Of a stretch of DNA of 64,000 nt, positions 33,987 through 48,300 are shown one piece after another. Under the pieces are notes generated by a model. That model saw only the letters and a list, made by a program, of their open reading frames with translations. It did no database searches and was not told the DNA's origin. How positions within the stretch are numbered: position 1 is the first letter of the stretch; every line of letters starts with the position of its first letter. Source of the DNA: Lutraria lutraria (lineage: Eukaryota; Mollusca; Bivalvia; Venerida; Mactridae); contig OZ026840.1 of assembly GCA_964023205.1 (NCBI GenBank), positions 13,006,603-13,070,602 of the forward strand, in the 5' to 3' direction. A program made the translations under genes and the position numbers.

Positions 33987-35332
33987 CGCTTTACGTATTT
34001 GCTGTGCGCTTTTTTGAAACTGACACAAAGTATAAGACTAAGCTCAAAAAGTAATTCGGCTTTAACCTAAAAAACAAACCCCTAGCGTACAAATGTAGGG
34101 CATTATTAAGTTCTTCTTTGAAACTAGTAAAGTGACCTTGAGGAACTTTATTTGCAACCGTTTAAAACATCAAATCAATTGTTGCAGATTTATAGATTTG
34201 GCAGAAAAAAGCAAACATTTCAAGTTCGAAAAGTTAATTATCATGTTATAACGTTTAGATACCCATCGTCAAGTGTTATGAAATATATTCGCAAGTCCAT
34301 GTCAAGTTTGAATTTTAAAAACAGGTCCTATATCTTAATTCTAAGGTCACCATTCTCGCCGAACACGCAACTAATGGTGTTATGATTGAGACCTACCCAG
34401 TTTATCAAACAATTTATGTATAAGTATGATGATATCAGGTTTCGGGTATTTCTTTTCTGACTTCGTGGAAATCTTTTATTAAGTCAGACACAAAAAAATG
34501 ACATTAGCGTAGTTCAAGGCTAATTAATGTTTGCTTCATAATTATATTGGAAAGAAACCATAAGTCGCAAATGAATACAAAATTTGGAGTGTGATCAAAC
34601 ATGATTGAATGTTTAAAAGAAATACATAAGTACGAATGTTATTGCCGTTACCGGGAAGGGTGACACGTCGGTATGAAGGTCAAGATAAACACCATTGTCT
34701 GAAGAAACATATTCCGATTCACTGCGTTGATAATTAAGGCCTCTTGTAATAATATATTAATAATCGCTATTTACATATTACTTATGTTCCTATCTTAGAT
34801 CAAAATATCTGGTACTAGATTGCTTTGAGGCCTAATTATTGATAGGCCTTTCTTAAAAATCCTTGATATTTTCCCAATTTCAATGAAGGACGTTTACAAG
34901 CAATGCTGTTAAATGATTTTTTAACCACTTTAATAATTAGAGGAATATTTCATAGGTAAACATGTAAAAAAATGATTTTCCAATTTAAACATTCGTCATT
35001 CAAAATTCAAGGTCGGCATGGAAGGGTGCCATATCATATTGTGTATAATTATTTTCGGAACAATTAACATTCTTGTCAAAAGCTAAAGGCTTGATTGATC
35101 GATACACTGCATGTCGCCGTCAGATTTTCGAATGATCGTATAATCAAAAGGCACGTCAATGTCTTTTTAATTTGCAATGTAATGTTTACGCGTTACTAAG
35201 ATATCAATGACATAATTCGGAGATCTGAGTTTCATTTGTTTAAATAATGCGCATGCACATAGCAAAACTAATAATTCAAAATACTCAATATAATTTGTCC
35301 ATTTATTGTTCAACATGTTTAACAAATAACAG

Positions 35333-35485
35333 ATAATGCATTAGTGCGGGGGTCCATTACTGATTGCCAGACAACGCATTATGGCGGAGGTCTATAACTG
35401 ATTGCCAGATAATGCATTATGGTGAGGGTCAATTGCTGATTGTCGGATGACTCATCAGAGCGAGGGTCAATTTCTGATTGCCGCT
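35333..35485. repeat. 38-bp tandem repeat, 4 copies
   Basis: GCATTATGGCGGAGGTC ... CTGATTGCCAGA units at about 35,338, 35,376, 35,414 and 35,452. About 600 bp upstream of gene R. Confidence 0.75.
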
Positions 35486-36083
35486 TCGAAATGGTGTGTA
35501 GAGAAGCTACACGGAGATGTGTTACCTAGTTTAGTGGAACCAAACTCATGCGTACCCCGGGAAAATAGAAGATACCGAATGGGGCTGATCAAATAACAGA
35601 ATGTACTGCTCGAATCAACAATAGCAAAATGACAAATAAACAAGATATGTTTGTGTTAACTTAGTAATCAATAATTTAATATACTAAAGGAAACTATCAG
35701 TGCAAAATGAATTTCCAGAAACCGCAACATGCAACATTTTCTGCAACCTTTCTGCAAAGGCTGGGTCAACATACACGTCAACTATTCATACCATCTTTAT
35801 GGTCAAGGCAGTGAAAGTCCCGAGTGTCTGATCAAAAACAAAACAGATGGTTAAAACGTATGTAGTGTTGAGTCTGATTTATAAATCAACAACTGCGTAT
35901 CCCAACTTACTGAACCACCAAGCATGAACTTTATCACGCATTATTATGCAGAACTAGTCTATGTAAACCCGGACACCATCTCAGCACTTGAAGCTTTAAA
36001 CTCAAATAATATTAAATTATAGTTGAACACGTCTCAAGGAGTTATTATTTTATTTGACACAGGTCATCGATTGATCAACCGAA

Positions 36084-36322
36084 ATGTGGAAAGGATTTCT
36101 TTTTGTAATACTTTTGATTACTACGTGTGATTTGGTAATGTCGTGTGGGAGATCGAGGAGTTTGAGAAGGGGTCGTTGGAGACCCCGCCAAGATACAACT
36201 CCTCCACGTATCACATGTCCACCTGACCGAACCGAATACGCAGATCCATACCAAGTGCACACCAAAGTTACTTGGAATGAACGCACAGTGGTTGCTATTG
36301 ATGATCGGGACGGGAAAGTACG
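36084..36322 (+). CDS. Gene R exon 1: signal peptide and first half of HYR
   Basis: ATG at 36,084 with a clear signal peptide (MWKGFLFVILLITTCDLVMS), an Arg-rich linker (RSRSLRRGRWRPR), then the HYR start (DTTPPRITCPPDRTEYADP). Ends in phase 2 (TACG|GTAAGT). A possible 5'UTR acceptor (GACACAG|GTC) lies 22 bp upstream. Confidence 0.85.
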
Positions 36323-39300
36323 GTAAGTTAGCAGGTCAATTGAAGCCTTGAAAAATATATTATCAACGATTGACTCCATATTCCATTTAGTGTCTCGAAA
36401 TGATATATTTTTTAATTTATTTGTACAACTTTTGTACTTGTACAGTTACGGAAGTGACACTGTTGTATGTTCCAAGGGAAACAACTCCTCAAAGACTTTT
36501 ATCTTATTTCTCTGCTTTTAACAATGTATGGCCAAATTAGTTTGTATATTATAATACATGTCGCGAAAGCCTTATGTGCTTGTTTTATTATATAACCCCC
36601 AAGATAGATATACATATATTTCTATTTCTATATAATTATTATACATTATTGTTTCACGCAATGTCTCATTCATATCTCTAGGTGGACCAGATCTGGTAAA
36701 GCACCAGGAAGAATATTTTCCGAGGGTACAACTAAAATAGTTTACTCTGCAAGGGACAGACGTGGAAACTCTGCAAGTTGTTCCTTCACTATAACTATTA
36801 TAGGTCAGTTGATTTTATTTTAATATGATTATTCTTTGTTTGGTCCATACCTCGATGATGTCGACTTTTGAAAAGATGACACCGAAGACTCCATAAACAA
36901 TCACATCCGCTCATATTAAATATATAATATATTATATACTCTTTGAGAAAAAATGCTTTTAGATTTCCATAAAATTAGATCCATTGGGCCATCCTGAAAA
37001 AAATTGTTTTGTTTGGGGGGGGCTACATACTCACCACAAACGGCCACATCCAACATTTTTTGGTCTCTTGTGTATTTTTTGACAGGTATTTTGGGCTCAA
37101 TTAAAAAAATAAATTGTAAAACCAAAGTTCCTACATACCTACCTATCCACTGAACAATCTCTGGTTTGGGTTTCCCCAAACAAACATTTTTAAATCTTTA
37201 AGATGGTCTTGGATCCAAAAATTGTTTCAAACAAATGTCAACAAGTTAAAGTATGAATAATAAATGATGTGTTTCTATATTTTCTTCACTCACATTAAAA
37301 ATTATTTACGATAATGTTTAACAATACAGTAAAGACGTGTGAAAAATGGGGACTAATAGAAAATGGATCGAAAATTTGTCACGTGAGTCATAACGTGAGT
37401 CACGTGAGGCGTGGTAGTGTTTGTAGATTTGGTTGCAACGGCGGGCATGACTTGGTCGGTGCCTCCAGATCTACTTGTCTGGATAACGAAGCTTGGGATA
37501 TATCAGCACAACCTTATTGTCAAAGTAAGTCGTACCATTTTTATATTTCTCCCATCAATTTACGTTGGGCCTGAATACGTTTTAACGGTTACCAAACTGA
37601 CAGAAGAGGTTTTTGTTACTTTCTTTCGCTATTATATCGCTATTTTATGTTTTGATCAAGTAATCACTGACAATACTATTTGGAAAAAATCAATGTTTAA
37701 ATTTACATATCAGAATTACAGTGTCCCCTACTGATGGAGTCCACGGAACAGTTTGGTCTTGTCGATATAGATTGCACTGATGAGAACTATTACGGAAGTA
37801 AATGTTCCTACAACTGTGTTTCTGGTTACAGTATATTGCCGGGATACAGTAAATTACAGATATGTGATGAGTTTGGTTCCTGGATCGGAAATGTTCCTCA
37901 ATGCTTAGGTATGACTTCAATATTTTCTTCGTTCATGTTTTATTTTTATAACCTAAATTCTTGACGATATTGTATTTGAAACAAACACTATTAAAGATTC
38001 ATACTGTTATGTACGTTTTTTTACGAATCGTATGACATCCAGGTATTGCTTTAGGTAAGTTTTACATCTGTTTTTAATTCTAGTCTTGGACTAAGAATTT
38101 CATTTAATATTATGTGATCCAGACGTAGGACACAAGCGACCATGGCTGAAACCCACAATATCTAAGTCTCCAGTCCAGTAAAATACCTGAATGAATCCTC
38201 GATTTTATAATCAAACATGAAAGATAAACCATGTTAACTTTAATTATTATATCGATTTCAGATACGGAGCCCCCCACTTATGTAACGTGTCCATACGTAA
38301 TAACAACTTATGCCGAACGCTCGAAAACCACTGGACGTGCTTGGTGGAATGAACCTCAAGGTAAACATTGATAATTTCAATATAGAGGCCAAAATCTATG
38401 GCAGCCATTGGTGACCATGACAATTTAGTCTTCGAAAGTACATGTATGGTTGATTTTTATTCATCAATTCTATGTTTCTATTTAATACTTTGCAGATGTG
38501 AACTGTTGGATAACGTTAACCTTTAGCATGTTGTAATTCCGATCCAGGCAGTTTGCTAATTTATTGCATTGTCCATTTTTAGCCCAAGACAACAGTGGAT
38601 ATACTATGACCATTCAAACATCGGGTCCAACACCTGGGTCAGAACTTGAAGTTGGACAACACGCTGTCTCGTATAGTTCTTCTGATGTCGCCAATAATAC
38701 TGCAATATGTGAATTTAGTGTGGTTGTTAAACGTATGTAAATACATGTACATATCTCCCCGATATCTTCATAAGTTACTCTCTGGTCTTCTGATTTCTTT
38801 AATGCAAACGGATCCCTAAAATCTTTGACTCAATGCATGTACTAGTATCACTCGTCAAGGAGAGAATGTACATGAAACGACACGTACAAATCATGTTCTT
38901 CATCCATCTACTACATAGCTACACATCACAAACTACAGCAAAATATGTCGCTTACGTAGGAAATACAAAGCCGATAGGTTTCCCTCATAGGTCAGTCGGC
39001 AGTAACAGACTGTGCTGGCTGGGAGTTTAATCGAAGTTCATAAAACTGACTTCATACATTTTACAAGTTGCATTGTTTATAATAGAAAGAGTTAGTGCTC
39101 TCAAATGCCAACATCCTTTAGAACGTTTAAGCATCAGAATAACATGAATGATATTGACAAAGAAAATAATCCAGACGCACTACAATACAGTATTAAAGGG
39201 GCATGTCCAGGAACTGCTGTGTCTTTTTTTTTCGTACACCAAAAATGCGTTTATCACTTGTAAAAACAATTATTACCGAAAAGTCAAAGAAGAATGTGCC

Positions 39301-42300
39301 TTCAAAAATGGCCCTATAACGCACGCGTGGGTATTTGTATGTCGGTTTAAATAAAAGGCTTACAAGCCTTTTATTGACGACAACGATATTTCCGATTCGT
39401 CTGAGAATTTAACTTAGCGTGCGCGCTGCCTTTCAAGCAGCAAAACAATGATATTTACCTATAATTGATCGATAGATAAGCTTTATGTCGCAAACAATGA
39501 ACATGACATGAGCAATACTTACCATTTCACAGTTTGTTGACATTTTTTCCCGCTTTTGACAGATCCCGAAAGGGTCGAGTTATGAAAATGACGAATATTT
39601 TCTAAGGCGTAATCGGCAGGTTTGGTAAATCTTGAAATGTGTATTTTGAGTCAAATAGCGGGACATTTCGTAAATATTTTACAGGACTTTCATTAATTAA
39701 TTTAGGCATTCAAATGATACCAATTTGATTTATATTCGAGACGCTTCAGTTCCAGGGCATTACAGAGCTAGGGACAAATATTTTTTTGTTCTTTTAATTA
39801 TTTCATTATTATTTTCAGAAACCAAATGCCACCAAATTTATCCTTTACCGTATACACATGTCGTGTGTCCAACTGGGCGAATATATGGATCATCTTGTGA
39901 GTTTCTCTGTGACAATGGTACAGTAATAAATGGAAATAGATACGCTGAATGTGTAAGGGAAGGATCTGTTGTACCGTACGGTGTTTGGACATTTGGCAAT
40001 TATCAGCCTTACTGTGAACGTAAGTCCTATAATAATAATAATAACGACTTTATTTTGTGTGGAAACATACTTGGTATAAAACCAATTTCCAATATGGTCC
40101 ACCAAACAAATGTGCAAATTTAACCTGTTACAGACAAGCACAATACAACACAATACAGGTAACTATATGCATAATGTACAACATTAAAAAGATATCAGAA
40201 TCAGAAATGATATAGAATGGATAGTATGACATTAAATAGTAAATGTAATAAGTAATTTTGATAGTATTGTCCTACCATAGTACATCCACTTAGTATAATA
40301 TTGTTTGTACTTAGTAATTATGTTTCAGTCACGTACTAGTATATATAGGTAAGGTAAGGTCATGTTTTATTATCGTGACATGTACATATAACACAAAATG
40401 TTTTCAATACATAATATACAAAATGTTAAGTACCCGGCCCATTGGACCAATATGTCACCGAAATAATGATAATCTAATTATTTATATCTTGTTTTAAATA
40501 GTCATCATAGTTCTACAATTATTTATACTATTTAATGATAATTTAATGATAATGGTAGTCAATTACGAAAGGGGTAAACGCAATAATACGTGGAAGAATG
40601 CTGCAAATAGTCAATATAATAGTATATACATGTATTTCGGTATCAAAAGATCTTGAGTAATGAAGTGATTTACAAAAACATTCTAGTCTTGGTTTGGGAA
40701 CAGACCGTTCAATGTCTTCCTCTCAACTATGTCACAGAATACGTGTCCTCAGAGTAATAATGTTGACTTAATTTAACAAAGTTTTATTAGTTTAATTTGT
40801 AAATGGTTTATAGATATAATTGCATGACTGAGACTGTTAATGATGCGTATAACATGAAGTATTCTATGGCAAACGACAATTGCTCGTATTAAATATAACG
40901 GCGAAACACGATTTCAAGTACACTACATGACACTTGCTTAATATATGTACGTGGATGTCTGGTAGGTTTTGTCAAATGATCCCAGTACTGATATAGATGT
41001 AGATAATTGAGTTCAATCATACTAGAAATAATTTCTATAATAATAATAACTATACACAGTTTATAATTGTTCAAATATTGGTCCATTCTCAGACGTAGAC
41101 GTATGCCCAGCCTTGCAAGCACCTGATAACGGGGCACTTGCCTGTGACACGTGGATGTCTGGTAGGTTTTGTCAAATGATGTGTAAAGAGAATCATTTAG
41201 TGGTCGACGATCCCAGTACTGATATAGATGAGGTATCTGTCCACAAAACATTACTTGTATGTGGAGATTCCGGCAACTGGTACATGTCAGATGACATACC
41301 GGATTGTAAAAGTAAGTAAGAACATAGTTGACTTTATGTATACTGCCGCAATCTTTCTGCGTCAGTTGTATAAACGTTGGTTAAAAGTTCACTTCTGGGT
41401 TTAACTTTATGGAAGGTTAAGATGTTAACCAAACTTTAATTAGAAACAAGATGACCGATTTTGTTGTAAATACGAGTATCGACCTCAACGATTCTAACGA
41501 GTAAACAAACTGAGGATCATGACGAGTTTCTTAACAATATCAGATAATTGAGTTCAATCATACTAGAAATAATTTCTGGTCAGTTTTACTCAAAGTTTAA
41601 TAAATTGCTCAATCAACCTTTAACCGAAAATTTAACCTAACCTCAAAATTAACCCAGTAGTTAGAGTTAACCAATGTTTATATACAACTGGGTACTGGTC
41701 GTTGTAATCTTGAGTTTATCTGATGCTATTCTTTTTCGGCTGGTCTTTTTTCTTTAATCCTGAACCCAGCTAACAAAGTGATACAATACAATGATCAAAC
41801 TGTGTGGGATTTTATAAAATTATTTCTGTGAATTGTACCTCACCCTTGCCTTTTAAGAATTTTTAAATCTATGGGTTTGACTGCGGGATATTATGAACTG
41901 CGTTGTGAAAATCGCATTTCTCGGATTACTTTAACACTGATTTTGATTATTTTTGAGAATAATTTGGATTGATGTGATAAATATTAATATTGAATTAAAA
42001 TGTTATAATCCGTGTTTGATCACAGAGAAAGATGAGATTCGCTGGCTACAATTCAAGATAAAGTTGGATTATTTGTATTTTACTGGAGATTGTGAAGAGA
42101 GCAAAGATGAGATAATGAATAACTTCATTGCGGCTGTTGCAGAAGAAATAGGTGATTCGTGTAAACCAGACACGTGCAATGTCAATAATGTTGAGGTACT
42201 TATGTATAATTACTAGTATATAATATAGTTCAGTTTACAAATTTACGCGGAGTATGCTATTAAATTAATTGGTATTATTTATCAATAGTTGGTCTCTCAA

Positions 42301-45300
42301 TTAGTATGTTAGTAAATTGTCTATCACTCCATGTTGTTGTTCATGGCAAGTAACAGAAAGTACAATCAAACTTCCCTAAACTGAAACCTCTCTAAACAAA
42401 AACATCAATTGGTTCAAATATTCTTATCGTGTGTTTAATACTGAAAAAAAAAAACACTTTCTTATCCGAAACGTTTCATATCCGAAAACCTATTATCCGA
42501 ACATTTTTGTCAGTCTGAACAAGTTCAGATTGGAAAGGTTCTGCTGTACCATAATATATAAGGATACTGTCTGTTTCAGGTCATTTGTGGAGCAGTAGAA
42601 AACGGAGGTATAAATAAGCGTGATACGTCTGAGGAATTGTCCTTCGAGTTGTCTGTAGATTTGCCCTTAAATATGGGATCAGATGATATAGCACTTATGA
42701 AGAATGCTGTAGGTTCAAATCTGCAGATAGCAATTGACAATGGTGACCTTGCTGTTGATGGTATTCGGCCAACATTTAACTCTGATATTGAAGGCGGATG
42801 TAATGACGGAAGTGCGTTTGACAAACGAACCTCGTTTTGCGGTAAGCTAGCAGTAACATTTGATGTGATACGGATCTGTTTGTCTTCCAGTGTTATCAGT
42901 CTGTAAGACATATTATCCACGATAACAATCATAATTACAATATAGGAAAGTTATCATGTTAATAATCAGTCAAACGCTGCTATACTTATGTCATATTCTA
43001 TCACACCATTCTTTGTTCATGCAGGATTATTGTGCACTAGTTAGTTAGACTATATAATTTAATATGCAGATTTGTTAAGCTCATTGACACTTTACCTCTT
43101 TAAGTTATTAAATCATCCACATTATTATTGAGCCCATGCTAAAAATCTATAGCTATGTTATTTTCTATTGAATAATTATTTATATGCTAAAATGACATGT
43201 TAATATAATAGAAAATGAACTATGTACACGTCTAAAATAAAGTTTTGTTCTGTTCATACATCGCTTAAATCGATTTTCTATTTTCTCGATATTTAAGTTT
43301 TTTTAAAAATGTAACTGTTTAAGCCGAAATCAATCTTTTAGGTTATTCGTTGTTTCGAAATTATTAAATAATAATGTCGACATAACTGGGCTCGTCTGTA
43401 ATTGTCGTCTATTCATACCATTGTCACAATAACAAGGTTATATGAATGGGAAAAAGACATTTGTTTCGATTGAAGCATACCCAAAGACATTTATAAGCGA
43501 ACCATGTAGCATTCTTAAATGAAATGCAAACATATTGTCATTCACGAATACGTTGCGGAGATGCTTTTATTGATACTTACATTGTATGTTAAAGCTGTAA
43601 TGAATTGATATACATGTTTACCGTTATTTTTCTAGTTGAATGTACCGCAGGATATTACTATAATTCAACATATAATGCATGTTTACGATGCCAACGTGGT
43701 AGCTACCAGGACGAGCACAGACAGACACGTTGTAAAGCTTGTCCTGGGGGAACGACAACGGTTAAATCAGGAGCATCGTTGATACATCAATGTCAAGGTT
43801 ATTTTGAATCACTGTCTAGTATAATGTTCATTAGCACAGTCAATGTCAAGGTTGTTTTGAATCATTGTCTAGTCTAGTGTTCATTAGCACAATAATTGTC
43901 AAGGTTATTGAACCACTGTCTAGTGTAATGTTCATTAGCACAATTAATGTCAAGGTTATTGAAACACTGTCTAGTGTAATGTTCATTAGCACAATTAATG
44001 TCAAGGTTATTGAAACACTGTCTAGTGTAATGTTCATTAGCACAATTAATGTCAAGGTTATTGAAACACTGTCTAGTGTAATGTTCATTAGCACAATTAA
44101 TGTCAAGGTTATTGAAACACTGTCTAGTGTAATGTTCATTAGCACAATTAATGTCAAGGTTATTGAAACACTGTCTAGTGTAATGTTCATTAGCACAATT
44201 AATGTCAAGGTTATTGAAACACTGTCTAGTGTAATGTTCATTAGCACAATTAATGTCAAGGTTATTGAAACACTGTCTAGTGTAATGTTCATTAGCACAA
44301 TTAATGTCAAGGTTATTGAAACACTGTCTAGTATACTGTTCATTAGCACAATTAATGTCAAGGTTATTGAAACACTGTCTAGTATACTGTTCATTAGCAC
44401 AATTAATGTCAAGGTTATTGAAACACTGTCTAGTATACTGTTCATTAGCACAATTAATGTCAAGGTTATTGAAACACTGTCTAGTATACTGTTCATTAGC
44501 ACAATTAATGTCAAGGTTATTGAAACACTGTCTAGTATACTGTTCATTAGCACAATTGATGTCAAGGTTATTGAAACACTGTCTAGTATACTGTTCATTA
44601 GCTCAATTAATGTCAAGGTTATTGAAACACTGTCTAGTATACTGTTCATTAGCACAATTGATGTCAAGGTTATTGAAACACTGTCTAGTATACTGTTCAT
44701 TAGCACAATTAGTGTCAAGGTTATTGAAACACTGTCTAGTATACTGTTCATTAGCACAATTAATGTCAAGGTTATTGAAACACTGTCTAGTATACTGTTC
44801 ATTAGCACAATTAATGTCAAGGTTATTGAAACACTGTCTAGTATACTGTTCATTAGCACAATTGATGTCAAGGTTATTGAAACACTGTCTAGTATACTGT
44901 TCATTAGCACAATTAATGTCAAGGTTATTGAAACACTGTCTAGTATACTGTTCATTAGCTCGATTGACTCTCATAGGGCGTCAAAAATCCCATTTACCAC
45001 AGCGCACTTCCCAGTTCAAAATTATTGAACATTAATTAGTTTTACAGTTCCTCATTATTTTCTCTATGATGTAAATTGTACTTAATATTGAATGTATTCG
45101 GAAGATCTGTCAGTAAAACAAAATCTCGAGTTTCCTCCAAATGTGCAAACTCCCCGCAGCGGTTACCGCCCTTGATCAGTACATTATCAATAATAGCAAG
45201 GCGTGACGTAACCGGTGTGAGGAGTTCGCCAAATGTGAAGAAGTTGCTAGCTCCTTGAGGAAGGGTAATTTAGTACTGGTTCGAATACCGTCCAGGAAAA

Positions 45301-48300
45301 ACTGGTAAGGTGATCTAGCCGCTGTATATAACTGAAATATTGTTGATAAATGGCGTTAAACACAAACAAATAAACATAAATGAGTAGGTCTTTTTATCTA
45401 TACATATTACGTGTTGTTTCAGATGCATGTAAGGCTGGGTATTATTCTTACACTGGTATAGAACCATGCTCTGCGTGTGATCTGGGTACATATAGTACAC
45501 AATATGGTAGCACTGACTGTACACACTGTCCAGGATCACAGATCACACTGATGTCGGCAGCAACATCCGTCGATCAATGTCAAGGTATCATAGTTTGCAT
45601 GTTATAGTAATATACGATACATTGAATGTTTGAAAGGTCCGTACCTGTAAATATATAAAATACAAATCGTGGGTTCAACGCAACAGTGGCGTAACTCATA
45701 TTGAAATAAGAACAAGTTACGACAGTGTTGCGCTGAGCCCTCGAAATACAATGTAATAATAATACACCGTACATTATTATTTACTCTATGTTTGAATAGT
45801 CCGTGTCTACATATAATATAGATATACTTCAATAGACATAATTAAGTTTCTTTTTTTTTGCAATGGCATATGAAGCTTGAATGACCAGATTTTAATGAAA
45901 TCTGATTAGCAGTGATATTTAGGCTATGTAGCAATTAATACAAGCTCTATCGCATCTGATCCTTATTTGTATAGTACATGTATATGTTCTCAAATAAACT
46001 GTAATTGTGAAATGTATTCATATGAATATGGACAATACTCGAGTCTCTATTTTAGGGGTTGTTATACCTGATAGAAAAACATGATTGACATATTAACATT
46101 TCCAGGATTTTATGTGTGATTCATACATAATTTATTTGGCTGCAGAACTGAAAAAACTGAAAAATAGTTTTAGATGGTATTGCATGTACCTCCTTCAAGG
46201 CAATACTGGACGTAACGTGTAGATACTAAACTTAATATCAAACCCATCATATAGGTTTGTGGTTCATTGGAAGGCAAACAACAAGTGCAATTTGTCAATA
46301 TTTACAGATCTTTTGATGTTTTCTTTTTGCATTGTTTTCTCGATTTTATTGACAGTATCTGAGTAAACAAACAAACAAGTCATTCAATGTTGTTAAGTTC
46401 GATCAATTGCTTGTGGATGCTTGTCTTCCAATTCGCCAAAACACCTTGGTAGCCCGTTAGAAATTTTGAATCATCCAGTAAGAATTTAATTGAAATTGAA
46501 TATATGACCAAGCTATAAACATGCATTATGTATGGTACGAATAAAACACATGTTTCACAATTTATTACCAGAATTTGACATCGTGTACACAGAGAATGGT
46601 GCTACAGAAACCACTATTCCTGCTTTACTTCCGGAACACTTTATCAACTCAACCAATGGAATCTCTGTAGAATTATGGGTGAAATGTTCTGCATGCGATA
46701 ATATTCTTGAAATTATTGATACAGATGGGACACAACTACTGCACGTTGGAGATGCAGATCAGCTAAAAATTACTTTTTTCGGGTATGTATTTCAATATGT
46801 ACATTCCTTAAACATACTTCATCCGAATGATAACAGTCCATATTTCTGCAATTACTCTCAAACCTGTGAACAAAGGCCATCCTTTAGAAAGACAAAACAT
46901 TTACTGACAGGTGGTCTTTATTCGGGGGTCATTTTGCTCTAGACACTAAATACGGAGGCTCTGTTAGCTCTCAATGTATGTGTATGCTATGACCGTAGTA
47001 CGTCAACATCACGTTTAATTTTGCTCCGTCACGTCTTTAGTACGTTAATTGCAACAGGTTCCACGTAGGTTTCTGTCAGGTTCTGAGCAAATGGAATAAA
47101 TACTGGATTCATTCCCCATTATTTCATTTCTAGTCAGCACAAATGATAACAAATGAATGCCTTTATCAGTTCGCTATTGTACAGAGACAACAAGTTATTT
47201 TGGATGCTCAAATTGGCATTTTGTAAATACGAAATGGAAGAAGAAGGAGCATGAAGCAACCTAAATCAAGTTGGGTTAGTTACTGGATTTCAGCAGAAAG
47301 AAGATTGCTGTTCGGCCATTATAACCAAATGAACACATGGTGCCGTATTCGTACGGGGCTAATGAACGCAGTGAGGACTTTATTCGCGCGTAGAGAGAGC
47401 GCAGTGCAGTCTGTCGTAATTGGGAAGAGGTATAAACGCAATGGATCTGGTGACAATGGGAGGCTGCACGTGTAATGAACTTACTGAGAACGTGATAGAC
47501 ACAGTGAGAACCTGGCAAGGACATTGTAAGGGACGCAGTGAGAACCTGGGTGCATCAAATATTTTCGAGTTTGACACGTCCATCAACATTTTCAGGACGT
47601 GATGGGAACTTTGCGAGCGTGGTGCGGACGTGCTCTAATGTGACGGGGCATGATTTATACAAGCAATGTCTGATATTGATAAACTTGAATACCTTATTAT
47701 AAGTTAATATTCCAAGATATTAGCCTAATATATTTTCAAGGCGTATATACTTAGAAGAAACAAAATATATAAATAATCGGAATTTAATAACAAAACTTTG
47801 TTAACTATTTTGCATTTACTACATTGTATTTATTTATTGATGATATTTAGCAAAGAAATTATTCCATGTGGTCCACTGGGTCGGATGTGCTATTTTCGAT
47901 TATATAATGAATATTATATAACATGGACATGTGTCACTTTAAAAAAACAGTTTCTTACTTATTTGCAGTACTGAGTATGAGACTGGTGATAGTTTAGTGG
48001 GATCAGATACATGGACGATGATTGCTGTTAGCTGTCACAATGGCAAAATATCTGTTCACATCGATGGTACCGAAGCAATCTACGAGGACTTCACCGAACA
48101 ACTCGCACCTTTCACAGGGAGCATCACAGTCGGAGGTATAATCAATGCATGCATTACAGCATTCCACCATTTTCAGCAATATTTCTGTTATACACAGGCG
48201 GACAGTTGTCCTAACGAATACCTACCTTGTAGCCACAAGCAAATACCAATTTTCAAATAAACTGGACTCTTAATCATAGACATAAACGTCGTCAATTAAT

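Larger units (their letters stand above)
30331..36083. other. Intergenic region between divergent genes L and R
   Basis: No supported coding exon. Contains a (TAGA)n-associated retroelement tail (31,045), the TTCATGAA element, a SINE, the CGTACG-rich and AACGTT fold-back elements and a 38-bp tandem repeat. The remaining stretches (30.4-31.0, 34.0-35.3 and 35.5-36.0 kb) show nothing recognisable. Promoters of both genes should lie here. Confidence 0.6.

Noticed and set aside
37690..37920. 76-codon minus-strand frame
   Set aside because: Antisense shadow of the sushi exon 4 of gene R.
43846..45035. Long open frames (up to 387 codons) on both strands over the 51-bp array
   Set aside because: They exist because the unit is a multiple of 3 and lacks stops; the region is an intron of gene R and three frames on two strands are equally open.
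47251..47602. Open frames on both strands
   Set aside because: Related copy of the same transposon; similar shadow frames appear in both copies.
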